Virus record (IMG/VR): IMGVR_UViG_3300032820_000079
Location: 1-28,876 of that record
Origin: a virus
DNA: 28,876 nucleotides
Reading direction: 5' to 3' (one strand)
The translations under genes and the position numbers were made by a program. Numbering within the stretch: the first letter of the stretch is position 1; every line of letters starts with the position of its first letter. Below the pieces are notes generated by a model that was not told the DNA's origin, did not search any database, and saw only the letters and a list, made by a program, of their open reading frames with translations. Of this stretch, positions 10,801-18,000 are shown piece by piece.

Positions 10801-13800
10801 AGGGCAAGGGAGTTCTGATCATAAACAGGGTCATCAAAGGGGAAGCCGAGTCGTTCGATGACTGGAAATACGACATCGAGTGGACCGAGATAGACGGGCA
10901 GAAGGTCGAGCCGAGGAAGGCACACATAAGAACCGTTGTAGCTTACGCTGACAGGACACGGAAGCCTGTAAAGGCCGCCTCGGACAAAGAGCTTCAGAAC
11001 ATATTCAAGGATGTACTTAGAAGCTGGCAGGCGGGCAGCGAGAAGTTCCGCCCGGTTGTTCCAGAGAGCATGACGGACGAAGCGTTCAACCGCGTTGAGG
11101 CCGCTGGCCTGACGAAGCAAGAGCAGATTATCAACACGGTTGTAAACCCGGAGTTCAGGGAGCTTGGCTGGATTGGAGCAGGGCGGAGCAAGCTCACCCG
11201 GATGAAGGGTGAAGCGAGGAAGGACGGCCTGAGCGACAAGGAAATCGAGGTATTCCTCGGAAGGATTCTCAAGCACGAGATCGAATACAAGGCGGGCAGA
11301 GGGTACGGGACGGTAAAAAAGATCATCGGCAACCTTGAAGGGCTCGGCACGAAGGCTGTCGTTGAAAAGGCCGTCGAAGCACCTCTGGCGAGGTTCATGT
11401 CGAAGGTTGAGCCGTCCCAGCCGGGCGAGAGAGACCTCTCCCGTGCAGAGAGAATCAGTCAGACAGTCGAGGCGGACAGGGACATTGACCCGATCACTGG
11501 AATTCTTGAGGAGGAGCTGGCCGCCCTCCAAGCCGCGCTTCAAGAGGCAGAACAGGGGACACTCCCTGAGCTGGACATCTTGGCAGAGATCAAAGACAAG
11601 GAGGCTGAGATCGACCAAGCCAAGGAAGATGAGAAGACCGGGGGGTCTGAGTCTCACGTCCAGTTCGCACTCCGGGGAACCGGGAACGAACAGACGGACC
11701 TTCTCATTGAGATCGCAAGGTTTGCACGGTCGGTTAATGAGCAGTTCGGTTTTCCAAAGATGGATATGCCGTGGTTGACCAGCCCTGCAAGATTACTAGA
11801 AGAAAAAGAAGGAATGGTGGGGGACATCTCGACTGTCCTGAAAGACCTCTCAAGAGTCTACGGCGACGAAGCGGGAGGAAATTGGGACAACGAAGCTCTG
11901 GAGCTTTGGGAACGGATTGAAGCCGGAGACGAGAGCGCGTTCAACGAGCTTGACGGGATTCTTGAGATTATCCTTGGGTCTGAAGGCGCAGCGACGGTAG
12001 AGGCGCGAATGAGGGCGGAGGAACTCAGGGACGCGATGTTCACGGACATAACCAAGAAGACCCCCCAAGAGGTTATGGAAGAGCAAGAGGCCGCTGCCGC
12101 CGAGGCTGCTGACGAGGCTGCTGCCAGTGAAGAGGAGTTCTACGATCCCGAAGAAGACGAGGGGAAAATCTCCCTCGACGACATCGCCGGACAGTGGCTC
12201 GGGGAACAGCTTGTCCTCCAGACGGACGACCTCAACGCACAGCTCCAGAGGCTCGAACGGAACGTCGCTTCCCTCAGCCAGCAAATTGAACACGCTGACG
12301 AGGCGGGGTTTGAGTCGAGCAAGCCGGGCATTATCGAGAAGCTCAAGCAGACCATAACCTACCGCAACGCGGTCTCTCGGCAGCTTGCGCTGAAGCTCAA
12401 CGACCTCTACAAGCTGCGGCGGGAAGTCTCGAACCGGGTCCAGTTTGCCGTCGAGAGGAGACGCCCGGATTCCCCGGATACTCTCGTGGACAAGGCCATC
12501 CAGTTCGACGTGGAAAGAAGAAAAGAGACGGGCCACTGGGAAGGCATGACCCCAGAAATGCAGGAGCTTTTCGACGGAATTGTCGAGAAGCACTACGACC
12601 TGAAGCACCCGAGCAACTGGGTGCAGGTCGAAGGGGATGCCGAGGCACACTGGGCCAGCCTCAAGGCCAAGCACGGCGAAGAAGGTGCCCGTGAAATCAT
12701 CCTTGAGGAGCTGAAGGCCAACGCAAAAGAGGGCGTCCCCGCGTCGGAAAGAAACTCGGTGCTTGGGAACCGCCTCGTTCAGGAACTCTACAGCGAAGCC
12801 TTTGCAAACCCAGACAGCAAGGGCCTGATTGATCTGGCCTCGCGCGCAACAGAGGCACTCCTCTCCTACGGTACGGAGTTGGGGCGGTCCTTCTACTTCC
12901 TGAGAAGGATGAACCCTCTCGAAAAGGCGAAGAAGGCTCTTGGCGAGGCGTTCTTTACGCCCCCCGAGAGGATTATGCAGAAGGTCCGAAAGCTCAAGAA
13001 GCAGAACAACAACGCAGGCGCGCAAAAGATCCTCGACGAATGGACCGACACCGGCCTCCCGAAGCTGCGAAAGCAGCTCACCGACCTCGGCTGGGACTTG
13101 AGTGATCTCAACGCGATTGCCTCCGACCCCATCCTGTCGTCGCAGCTCCTCGACGTTATCAGCCAGCACACGGCTCACTGGACAGACAAGCTGTTCGAGT
13201 ATTGGAGAAACTCGATCCTCAGTGCCCCGACTACGCAGATGGCGAACATAACGGGGACAGCCTTCTTCGCGCTCTACGAGCTTGGCATCAAGAGGAACAT
13301 GCAGGCTGCCGGGAACCTCTTTATAAACAGCCCGCACCTACCCACCTTCGAGGAGAATTTTGTCGTATTCAAGCAGATGATGAAGTCGATGCGGACTACC
13401 GCTTGGGCGAACTTGCAGCAGTCTTGGAAGACAGAGCAGATGGTCCTTGAGACCCAGTTGAACGCGGCTGGGCTTGGCGTCAGCACGGAGATCGAGGGTC
13501 GGTTTGGCTCAGCAGGCAAGCAGTTCATCAAGGGCAAGACCGGCGGGTTCATCCGCGTTCCGCAGCGAGGACTCCTTGCGGCGGACGAGTACATGAAGAC
13601 CACACTCACCGAAATGTACGCAGCGGGGTATGCGTTCCGTGCCGCCCGCCAGCAAGAGGCGGAAGGCAATATGACGAGGGAAGAGTCGGCTAAGTTCATC
13701 GACTACTTGATGAACTCAGATAAAAAGGCCGAGAGAATCTGGATGCCAGCCTACCAGCAGGCACTCCGTCAGGCTTGGCAGACAGATTTGCCCAAGGTCG

Positions 13801-15332
13801 GCCAGTGGGCGGTGCAGTTCAGGAACGCATACCCAGCCACCAGATTTGTCATCCCGTTTATTGTGACTCCCATAAACATCCTGACAACCGGCGTGGGGAT
13901 GAGTCCCTTCTCGGCAATATCATCCCTGTATCGCTGGTCCCAGCTCAGGGACGAGGGGATTGACCCCCAGCAGAGGATCGAGTCTGTCGAAAAAATCTAC
14001 GACGGGTTCACCAACACGCTCCTCTCGGGCATGTGGGCGATGGTGCTGATGGCTATGACCGACGACGACGAGCCCATGATTACCGGGACAGAGATCGACG
14101 TTATGCGGGGCAGGCAGCGGTACCCGTCAGGAAGGCCGGGAGAGCTGCCGACCATGTCTGTCCGCCTCCCGTTCTCGGACAAGTGGTTCAGCTACGCCCG
14201 CATCGAGCCGTTCGCCACGGCAACAGCACTCACTATCGACCTGATCAAAACAGCCCGGCACGGCAAGGCGGGGCACGGCGAGAAGGTCGCACAAGATATC
14301 GGCAGAGGTATCTACGGACAAATTCAAGAGAAGACATTTATGCGTGGCATCGCGGAGATTCTGGAAGCCAGCAAAGAGACCTTTGCGGGCAGGCCTGTGC
14401 AGGGGTTGGGGGAATACTTTTCAAATACCGCCGTGTCTTTTGTTCCCAACGTGATCCGGTCAACGGCACGCGCAACCCAAGTGTCCGCGCCGGAACGAAA
14501 AGTTTCAAGAGAACCGGGCAAGCAGATGATGAGCCTTCTCGATGTCACCCTGAAGAAGACTGAGATTCTGCCAGCCTTGGGTCTCGTCAAGGACTTCCCG
14601 AAGGTGGACTTCTACGGCAGGGAAATGCCAAGGCACAAGAGCTTTGGTGTAGGTGGGCAGGCCGGGGACTTCTTGTACCGTCTGGTGGTCCCGGCCACCG
14701 TGAAGTCTACACACAAGTTTGTCGGCGATGAGGTTATGCAGCGGTACAACAACCGCATCGACAACATGGAGGACGCCTACATCGGACCCGAGCAGCCTGA
14801 CCGATACTTCAAAATAGGCGGAAAGAAGAAGTGGATGAGCAACGAGCAGTACAACGAATACTGCCTGATGTCCGGTAATCTCTCCAGAGAATTCACGCGA
14901 ACCCTCAATCTTGATGTAGACAACCCCACTGGCTTGGACATCAAGAAGCTGAAAGAGGCACACAGCAGGGCTCGCGGTGCTGCCAGAGAATACTGCATCG
15001 AAAAGTTCTGGGGTGACGGGGAAAGGCTGGCGTTCATGGAGGAGGCTACAGCCGATGGACTCAAGGAGGCCTCCATCAAGGCAAAGGCAAAGATTTTGAC
15101 CCGAAGAAAACCCACCATGAAATCTCTCAGCGAGGAAGAAAAGAGGCTTCCCTACCGGATGCGCCGTGCTATCCTTGAAAATAGAATAAGTGAGCTAGAA
15201 GAGGAGCAGAGAGCCGCCGCGCAGGAGCTTGCCTCCGAGGATGTTGGAGGACGAGAGGCGGCAGCCGCATTCGGTGGCGGCGTCGGGGCACGCAAGAGAA
15301 TTCGTCAGGCAATAAGAACATACGGGGGTTGA
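4887..15332 (+). CDS. Giant polyvalent ejection-type protein with two zincin motifs
   Basis: The product is 3481 residues from one uninterrupted frame. Residues 1-400 are amphipathic and helical. A first zinc-metallopeptidase motif, HELTH, lies at about 509-513, and a second, HEMHH, at about 1295-1299 with a possible Glu ligand downstream in NEGEIAAHA. Acidic, coiled-coil and linker regions fill the middle, including a short EPVA repeat near 1150-1170 and a poly-Lys stretch near 1420. Residues about 2765-3270 resemble the conserved C-terminal region of giant podovirus proteins (LPD38-like): FEYWRNSILSAPTTQMANI, then LLAADEYMKT, then VIPFIVTPINIL, then YARIEPFATA. By analogy it would be ejected with the DNA, cut cell-wall or host proteins and help DNA entry. 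No transglycosylase motif and no RNA polymerase motif was seen. The peptidase activities are inferred from the motifs alone. Confidence 0.85.
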   Translation: MAELNFDNYAEEESGVTDALAAGQGTSDAYLNRIVQQDAKLKAFEAAEDARDIDKKAKHYEGKSTPFMVQAVGRGVEQWGRSYSWLAKPFLNEEEMIEFHKEDERIAAGFNQAMDMGGLGATHKFLANGLKDSTDMAGKMVVSAYTGGMPSLYVQYGAQGLNQTYHQARVAGLSKEDSLNHASLMTAIEIGTMALFHAGSKFFPKIMPDIESRIVAELGGSLGASSGRRMASRATSKVVNDSLMKSFGRGAGKMLWEGGVETAEEVGTAVGQAMARAAQIPGAEDEANWTDKNGSVLNSPMMLTALHTARDTAGAMVFINGAPKIKNGIRRFLNAPSRGNALAAAKWLVAIGAADSVESLKSRDVRESAQKIALNKLRDPNSDIDVLAIAEEYGVNIGSQWDAAEGELPEVWRDRGAYEVIPGVVLGGRYGAETEQAERAIVDLHNELGSKFGYKLRIVDSEGGRESLQGVEGAHVSSDKTVWVTRQHLETLLRRDKSLKSVAAGLYAHELTHVLEEEDGYQELEEFVLMNFKEDYLKAREGYKGDYEAARKKPGNESWGDLDEQRLNREALARWMEDGFLKSGALSKIAKSNMTLFERIRDWWYRRMNKWKDSRKYGEVFKMIQKIARKEGLDDKPFPTGLMNVEGAIGVPAEELAGTRTDIGWTESYQAPPDKRSGKTGKTETEADRDPEAEELAEAKSLWERSEFDHLYDPDEEGNRRLQIEAELENVTLEQDLGDAVASPAVNRTPLQDGPPSGTEPAIQRDIGGRIENSDVVRLRRIAELNEDLENATPSEREALLRAFDEETDQLAISENRDAEEQQDRQEHREAWNAAKDQTQIVQESQADRLRRWKQEQTERLGGFAPEPSLELGLTQQLDDALKHIDPEDNTQAPQALPDPSSLKTAREASAARDDAWTRKQDAEFLGMDSSVETEEWKALRDRAESLSRQEKFNTFTDTAQVLGLRLQSEQVEEGVEVAGDRREVFFDLPTIEDIFFGNVSEDQEVRLRDFLAAVEEANPGDYTITANTRLIESKLDSLGRPEPTTGTPLQAEQMGELGVNVPVATQPSVSNVAEVARDLEEWEKQKIDATMYWEYRDWQEEEQDRLAAVGAESISQVEGSDYDFSQMTQEELADVGRSVERAEEQARAVEPAVEPAAEPVAEPVAEPVATGTTRNISIRYETPRQIGDYILAPFIESLRGLKAGERADVLPDGWTLSEGAFAGGKNKFHPSEEVMEQLKAAFPNAVFADDFVIRYGSNSQAARHPVGHPEAGAVMELQISKHHKGIKLRASIAHEMHHMAGNWGLDLKNPKDPVEAVGYLTNEGEIAAHAVEAAMLFEDAHPGEDFDAAKLAEAFPEKESFKNYANFADQTAAERIAGKTEGNFSAEHIRAAGESFAAQAQAALGRTATPAIPSVKSEKRPKKKKKTVVEEAQEESKVTADAAIVAQTDVGKEAADELLAEDSATLQATVPEDSTTVLEVTAEPEDIGLDPEFLKKVIEKSAPTEFLDEAESEIAGLADQAESELDPKLKAGLEAEGKALSKLADEFNTISQIEDPQERREKIKSAKKKIVKKIEESRKAFKEANPGGGGRNVSAERLQAFVSAYAEIELSDTVASRRTMEAGTLRGGSRSREEFAEGESQYTMSVDEWEQRRNQDRQLALQLDEADQLYASQPDKIKEATERAASHFARLSPQLLEAQAIKLGDFLGLPVGTDPQSVAEATTRALMLPTFQRDPDGNVMYGEDGKPLVKVPDDVMDLLRYVNYERDVTKKTFKVLTIAYEAVAETPKRTTDARKITQVPGSRLRPSARFQGEMGNKGILDIALPTKEDGSVDDSEIKKLAKERGVLYQAPPSKPPTKKSVKTQAATNNRVIEERVLKSDAWSPDLSDMELDALIAAEPDFIDISDDASIESARKQIHKTNVETTRNGNWNRIRLHDEQEGKLPQLDRPLEVGESVTFSGKAAKTVRAEEEGKGVLIINRVIKGEAESFDDWKYDIEWTEIDGQKVEPRKAHIRTVVAYADRTRKPVKAASDKELQNIFKDVLRSWQAGSEKFRPVVPESMTDEAFNRVEAAGLTKQEQIINTVVNPEFRELGWIGAGRSKLTRMKGEARKDGLSDKEIEVFLGRILKHEIEYKAGRGYGTVKKIIGNLEGLGTKAVVEKAVEAPLARFMSKVEPSQPGERDLSRAERISQTVEADRDIDPITGILEEELAALQAALQEAEQGTLPELDILAEIKDKEAEIDQAKEDEKTGGSESHVQFALRGTGNEQTDLLIEIARFARSVNEQFGFPKMDMPWLTSPARLLEEKEGMVGDISTVLKDLSRVYGDEAGGNWDNEALELWERIEAGDESAFNELDGILEIILGSEGAATVEARMRAEELRDAMFTDITKKTPQEVMEEQEAAAAEAADEAAASEEEFYDPEEDEGKISLDDIAGQWLGEQLVLQTDDLNAQLQRLERNVASLSQQIEHADEAGFESSKPGIIEKLKQTITYRNAVSRQLALKLNDLYKLRREVSNRVQFAVERRRPDSPDTLVDKAIQFDVERRKETGHWEGMTPEMQELFDGIVEKHYDLKHPSNWVQVEGDAEAHWASLKAKHGEEGAREIILEELKANAKEGVPASERNSVLGNRLVQELYSEAFANPDSKGLIDLASRATEALLSYGTELGRSFYFLRRMNPLEKAKKALGEAFFTPPERIMQKVRKLKKQNNNAGAQKILDEWTDTGLPKLRKQLTDLGWDLSDLNAIASDPILSSQLLDVISQHTAHWTDKLFEYWRNSILSAPTTQMANITGTAFFALYELGIKRNMQAAGNLFINSPHLPTFEENFVVFKQMMKSMRTTAWANLQQSWKTEQMVLETQLNAAGLGVSTEIEGRFGSAGKQFIKGKTGGFIRVPQRGLLAADEYMKTTLTEMYAAGYAFRAARQQEAEGNMTREESAKFIDYLMNSDKKAERIWMPAYQQALRQAWQTDLPKVGQWAVQFRNAYPATRFVIPFIVTPINILTTGVGMSPFSAISSLYRWSQLRDEGIDPQQRIESVEKIYDGFTNTLLSGMWAMVLMAMTDDDEPMITGTEIDVMRGRQRYPSGRPGELPTMSVRLPFSDKWFSYARIEPFATATALTIDLIKTARHGKAGHGEKVAQDIGRGIYGQIQEKTFMRGIAEILEASKETFAGRPVQGLGEYFSNTAVSFVPNVIRSTARATQVSAPERKVSREPGKQMMSLLDVTLKKTEILPALGLVKDFPKVDFYGREMPRHKSFGVGGQAGDFLYRLVVPATVKSTHKFVGDEVMQRYNNRIDNMEDAYIGPEQPDRYFKIGGKKKWMSNEQYNEYCLMSGNLSREFTRTLNLDVDNPTGLDIKKLKEAHSRARGAAREYCIEKFWGDGERLAFMEEATADGLKEASIKAKAKILTRRKPTMKSLSEEEKRLPYRMRRAILENRISELEEEQRAAAQELASEDVGGREAAAAFGGGVGARKRIRQAIRTYGG

Positions 15333-15333
15333 G

Positions 15334-15726
15334 ATGAAACGTGGCAGCGAAGATTTCCACAAGGAACTCAAAGAGCTTGGGTTGCTGCACGACAAGAAGC
15401 AGAGGGACTACGGCACTTCAAGCGACCCGTTCGCTAACGTGCGGGCCGCAGAAGACTTTGGCGTCCCCGCTTGGCAGGGGTGCCTGATCCGTATGAACGA
15501 CAAGATGACCCGCCTCAAGAACTTCTCCACCAAGGGGGAGCTTGCAAACGAGGGGGTTGAAGATTCCCTGCGAGACCTCGCGGTCTACTCACTCATCGCT
15601 CTCTGCCTGTTCAAGGAGCGGGACGACGAAGGCGGAGTCGGTGCTGAGGGAGGGATCGTCAAGGGTTTTACTAGGGAGACAAATGATGGCAGAGCAAGCG
15701 ATAAACAATCTCGTAGTCGTATCTGA
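15334..15726 (+). CDS. DUF1599/Nmad1-like small protein
   Basis: This 130-residue protein starts one base after the giant gene's stop. The core (about residues 19-98) carries KKQRDYG, then DPFANVRAAEDFGVPAW, then RMNDKMTRLKNF, then EDSLRDLAVYSLIALCL. This resembles the small helical phage proteins grouped as nucleotide-modification-associated domain 1 (DUF1599), which have a MazG-like look. Such proteins are often linked to nucleotide metabolism, but the reaction is unknown. The last 30 residues are low in conserved character and overlap the next gene by 44 bases. The family assignment is from memory of the motif and is tentative; that it is a real gene is well supported. Confidence 0.7.
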   Translation: MKRGSEDFHKELKELGLLHDKKQRDYGTSSDPFANVRAAEDFGVPAWQGCLIRMNDKMTRLKNFSTKGELANEGVEDSLRDLAVYSLIALCLFKERDDEGGVGAEGGIVKGFTRETNDGRASDKQSRSRI

Positions 15727-16552
15727 CACCCACTGTGGCTGTCGTCTCGGCCTGTGCCCTCCCGGTGGAGTGTTCATGGACGAGGGCGGTATGTACAAGC
15801 CGAGCAAGCTCCAGAAAAAAGTCTGGAAGATGTGGAGGGAGTTCTGGGATGAGTTTGTTCCCCTCGCGACCCGTGGAGAACCCTACGCTGTCGTCTTCAA
15901 CGGAGACATCGTCGATGGAGTCCACCACGGAAGCACCACACAGATCAGCCACAACCTCGAAGATCAGGCATCTATTGCTTACGAGTGCATGGCACCAGTT
16001 GTGGAGGCTTGTGAAGGACGTTACTACCACATACGCGGGACAGAGGCCCACGTCGGGCAGTCAGCCAGAGACGAAGAGAGTCTCGCCAAGCGTCTCGGTG
16101 CCATTCCCAACGAAGAAGGTCAGCACGCACGATGGGACTTGTGGAAAATGTGCGGACCAAAGCTCGTGCATTTCTTACACCACGTCGGCACCACATCTTC
16201 GGCTGCTTACGAAGCGACGGCGGTCTTCAAGGAACTGATCGAGGAGTACGTCGAGTCGGCCAAGTGGGGACGCCGCCCGCCCGACGCCATCATCAGGTCG
16301 CACCGACACCGATACATCATGTGTGAAATTCCTACCGGCAGCGACGCCGCCACAGGGAAGGGGCGAACATCCACAGGCCACGCAATTGCAGCGGTAACTG
16401 GCTGCTGGCAAGGCAAGACGCCGTTTGTGTGGAAGATCGCTGGAGCAAGGCTCACAACGCCGCAGTTTGGCGGTCTGGTTGTGAGGTTCAAGGAAGATGA
16501 ACTCTTCATAAGGAAAAGGATATGGACGGTGGAGCGTTCGAGGGTGGAATGA
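15683..16552 (+). CDS. Calcineurin-like metallophosphoesterase
   Basis: The 289-residue product has the ordered metal-binding motifs of the calcineurin-like phosphoesterase superfamily. These are D-x-H at residues 15-17 (VVVSDTHCG), GD at 74-75 (FNGDIVDG), RGTEAH at 118-123 in the position of the usual GNH[DE], and a late His motif, SHRHRY. The replacement of the usual Asn by Thr in the third motif is notable, though the downstream His remains. The frame is open further upstream, but ATG 15683 has GGGAG six to ten bases before it, and the added N-terminal residues would only be a shadow of the previous gene. Substrate is unknown; related phage enzymes are thought to act on nucleic acid ends or phosphoproteins. 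It shares an ATGA overlap with the next gene. Confidence 0.8.
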   Translation: MMAEQAINNLVVVSDTHCGCRLGLCPPGGVFMDEGGMYKPSKLQKKVWKMWREFWDEFVPLATRGEPYAVVFNGDIVDGVHHGSTTQISHNLEDQASIAYECMAPVVEACEGRYYHIRGTEAHVGQSARDEESLAKRLGAIPNEEGQHARWDLWKMCGPKLVHFLHHVGTTSSAAYEATAVFKELIEEYVESAKWGRRPPDAIIRSHRHRYIMCEIPTGSDAATGKGRTSTGHAIAAVTGCWQGKTPFVWKIAGARLTTPQFGGLVVRFKEDELFIRKRIWTVERSRVE

Positions 16553-16821
16553 GCTTCAAGAAAATGTTAGGTCCGGGCGATTCTGTGTGGGATGAGATCG
16601 GCAAGTTCAAGCTGAAGAAGTGCCCATTCTGCGGGGAGTACCCGGACTGGACATTTACTGACGGTGACGAGGATGGTCTGCAATGGATGATCCATTGCCA
16701 AGAGAGGACTTGTCACGTCAAGCCTTGGACATCTTGGTCAGACCAGCCGGAATTTGCTTCTCTGAAGTGGAACAGGAGGTTTGCAGGAGGGAAGCCAAGC
16801 GGCGGAAAGTGGATGAAATGA
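16549..16821 (+). CDS. Lar-like zinc-ribbon protein
   Basis: The 90-residue protein carries CPFCGEYPDW near its middle, a later HCQERTCHV pair and a closing LKWNRRF. This is the layout of the Lar (restriction alleviation) family: CPFCG, a second Cys pair and a final WNxR. Lar of the Rac prophage modulates type I restriction; whether this protein does so is inference. The chosen ATG overlaps the upstream stop as ATGA and has GAGG five bases upstream. An in-frame ATG at 16522 (with AAGGA upstream) would add nine residues and cannot be excluded. It overlaps the following micropeptide by four bases. Confidence 0.7.
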   Translation: MSFKKMLGPGDSVWDEIGKFKLKKCPFCGEYPDWTFTDGDEDGLQWMIHCQERTCHVKPWTSWSDQPEFASLKWNRRFAGGKPSGGKWMK

Positions 16822-16913
16822 GTGACACGCTTGTTGTACTTCTGGCTGCCGAAGCGTTGATCTGGGTCATCCTCCTGATGGTGGTGGCAGAAAAAAACCG
16901 GAAAAATCATTGA
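16818..16913 (+). CDS. 31-residue single-pass membrane peptide
   Basis: A short frame starts with an ATGA overlap on the preceding stop. The peptide has a short polar start (MSDT), one hydrophobic helix over about residues 5-24 (LVVLLAAEALIWVILLMVVA) and a basic end (EKNRKNH), an N-out/C-in type layout. It is the last frame before a promoter and a long untranslated leader, so it closes the upstream operon. No homologue was recognised; a role in the host membrane is plausible. The coupling to the upstream gene and the clean hydrophobic pattern are the evidence for it being real. Confidence 0.6.
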   Translation: MSDTLVVLLAAEALIWVILLMVVAEKNRKNH

Positions 16914-16937
16914 CATCGGGTTAGCCACCCCTAAGAT
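16910..16937 (+). promoter_or_regulatory. Sigma70-like promoter for the structured leader
   Basis: A perfect -35 hexamer TTGACA (16910-16915) overlaps the stop of the membrane peptide. After a 16-base spacer comes TAAGAT (16932-16937), four of six matches to the -10 consensus. Transcription would begin near 16944 and produce about 295 bases of leader before the ATG at 17239. Confidence 0.55.
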
Positions 16938-16943
16938 GTGACT

Positions 16944-17238
16944 GCCAACTAGAGGAAAGAAATCGGCTGAGGGGGAGACAAATTGGGGGCAACAAAACAC
17001 ACTTGGGCGGGTTTGCTCCATCGCCTTGAGACACCGGAAGCGGGTGTCTCTGGTCTCCTCGATTGTTACCCGGCGGACCTCGCAAGTCCGATGCTGGGGG
17101 CGAGTGTAACCAAACCAATTCCGGGCAATGCTGACCCTTGCATCCCGGTGGGGGCAAACATGAGACTCGTAGCCAGCAGGCAATCACCAGCTTGATAACG
17201 AAGGGGGTTTGCCCCCGGATAGGGAGCGGTGCGCGCCG
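16944..17238 (+). ncRNA. Structured untranslated leader or small RNA
   Basis: No convincing gene occupies this stretch, but it folds heavily. GAGACACC/GGTGTCTC pair at 17028-17035 and 17043-17050. A three-part stem lies at 17065-17110: GTTAC/GTAAC, CCGGC/GCTGG, GGAC/GTCC. A bulged stem spans 17121-17148 (CCGGG-ATGC with GCAT-CCCGG). GGGGGCAAAC (17150-17159) is perfectly complementary to GTTTGCCCCC (17207-17216), but the latter can instead form the local hairpin GGGGG-TTTG-CCCCC (17203-17216) just before the gene at 17239. Two mutually exclusive folds next to a start codon resemble a riboswitch, but no known class was recognised. A TTG-start frame of 70 codons (16983-17195) with AGGGGGAG upstream is a weaker alternative. 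Confidence 0.45.
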
Positions 17239-17478
17239 ATGGCAAAGAAAAAGATACACGTCAACCAGCATGTTATTCGTCGCAACGCCAAACATGGCAC
17301 CGAAGATCCTCCAATTACGGTAAAACACCGAAGAAACAACCATTATGGAACGCGCGTCGAGGTGCTTGGACCCTCGGTTCTGGTCTATAGCGCACACAAG
17401 CCCTTGCTGTCCTGCGGTGCCCGGCTGATACTAGAGTGTAGTTGCCCGGTTCTTGTTGACGGCAAGGAGATCGAGTGA
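17239..17478 (+). CDS. Small conserved phage protein of unknown function
   Basis: The 79-residue basic protein begins MAKKKIHVNQHVIRRNAK and contains a central PPITVKHRRNNHYGTRVEVLG segment and a KPLLSCGARLILEC end. I recall similar small proteins (IHVNQH start, GPSxVxY, KPLSCGARVW end) in many unrelated phages, where their role is unknown. The fold looks all-beta with two or three Cys near the end. It is the first gene behind the structured leader; AGGGAG lies 13 bases before the ATG, rather far, so translation may depend on how the leader folds. Its stop overlaps the next start as TGATG. Confidence 0.75.
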   Translation: MAKKKIHVNQHVIRRNAKHGTEDPPITVKHRRNNHYGTRVEVLGPSVLVYSAHKPLLSCGARLILECSCPVLVDGKEIE

Positions 17479-17705
17479 TGGACGAACTTGAAAATGAATT
17501 CGACGATGAGTTCAAAACAATACTGAGCGATTGCCCTGACTGCGGTGATATCCCAGACATCAAGGAATACTACCGCGAAATAGAAGGGGTGATGTTTAGT
17601 GGGGTTGTGTGTGAAAAATGCAACTTGGCAGCCTTGCATTTCAGCACGCAGTCCGGCATACATTTGTGGAACGAGATGGTTCAGGAGTGGAGCGGAAATG
17701 AGTAG
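17478..17705 (+). CDS. Second Lar-like zinc-ribbon protein
   Basis: The 75-residue acidic protein has CPDCGDIPD near residue 20, VCEKC about 25 residues later and LWNEMV near the end. That spacing and the final WN match the Lar-type zinc ribbon, as in the gene at 16549. The two differ strongly in the residues between the motifs, so they are not recent duplicates. Start: ATG 17478 shares its last base pattern with the upstream stop (TGATG); an overlapping GTG at 17475 adds one residue. It overlaps the next gene by eight bases. A restriction-countering role is possible but unproven. Confidence 0.7.
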   Translation: MDELENEFDDEFKTILSDCPDCGDIPDIKEYYREIEGVMFSGVVCEKCNLAALHFSTQSGIHLWNEMVQEWSGNE

Positions 17706-18000
17706 TCTTGGGCGTTGGTGCCTGTCGTATTGCCTGTGTGTTGTTGTGTTATTTCACGCAGGGATAATTGCGTCAAACATCTTGGCCTTCTTCATACTCC
17801 CTTTCGCTGCCGACTGGTTCGTCGCCGTTCCATGTATGTCCGCGATATTGTTTCTCACGCTCGCTAGGGGCATCACCTGCCCCTTGACCGACCTTGAGAA
17901 CAGTATGAGGCGAAGGGCAGGCCTCAAGCGGATTGGGGGCTTCGTAGGCTATTACTTCATCAAACCTTGGAGGCGATTGTGGGCAAGAAAGACATGGTAA
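17698..18000 (+). CDS. DUF2784-like small membrane protein
   Basis: The 100-residue protein has two or three hydrophobic segments: about residues 7-33, 40-53 and a weaker one near 80-90. The loop motif GITCPLTDLENSMRRRAG is followed by GGFVGYYFI. The CPLTxLEnxLR signature after two membrane helices matches my recollection of the DUF2784 family of bacterial inner-membrane proteins, whose function is unknown. The ATG overlaps the preceding stop and GGAG lies a few bases upstream; extending the frame upstream would only read through the zinc-ribbon gene. It overlaps the next gene by 22 bases. Confidence 0.7.
   Translation: MSSLGRWCLSYCLCVVVLFHAGIIASNILAFFILPFAADWFVAVPCMSAILFLTLARGITCPLTDLENSMRRRAGLKRIGGFVGYYFIKPWRRLWARKTW

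Noticed and set aside
4887-15332. Giant protein as an N4-type virion RNA polymerase, because of the similar 3500-residue size
   Set aside because: I saw no T7/N4-like polymerase motifs (TxxGR, or the catalytic Asp/Lys motif set), while zincin motifs and the LPD38-like C-terminal region are clear.
16983-17195. 70-residue TTG-start gene with AGGGGGAG upstream
   Set aside because: A TTG start, unremarkable sequence and dense pairing of the same bases make a structured leader more likely; kept only as an alternative in that entry.
16944-17238. Group I intron or ordinary tmRNA in the structured leader
   Set aside because: The conserved intron core segments and the tmRNA end sequences were not found.
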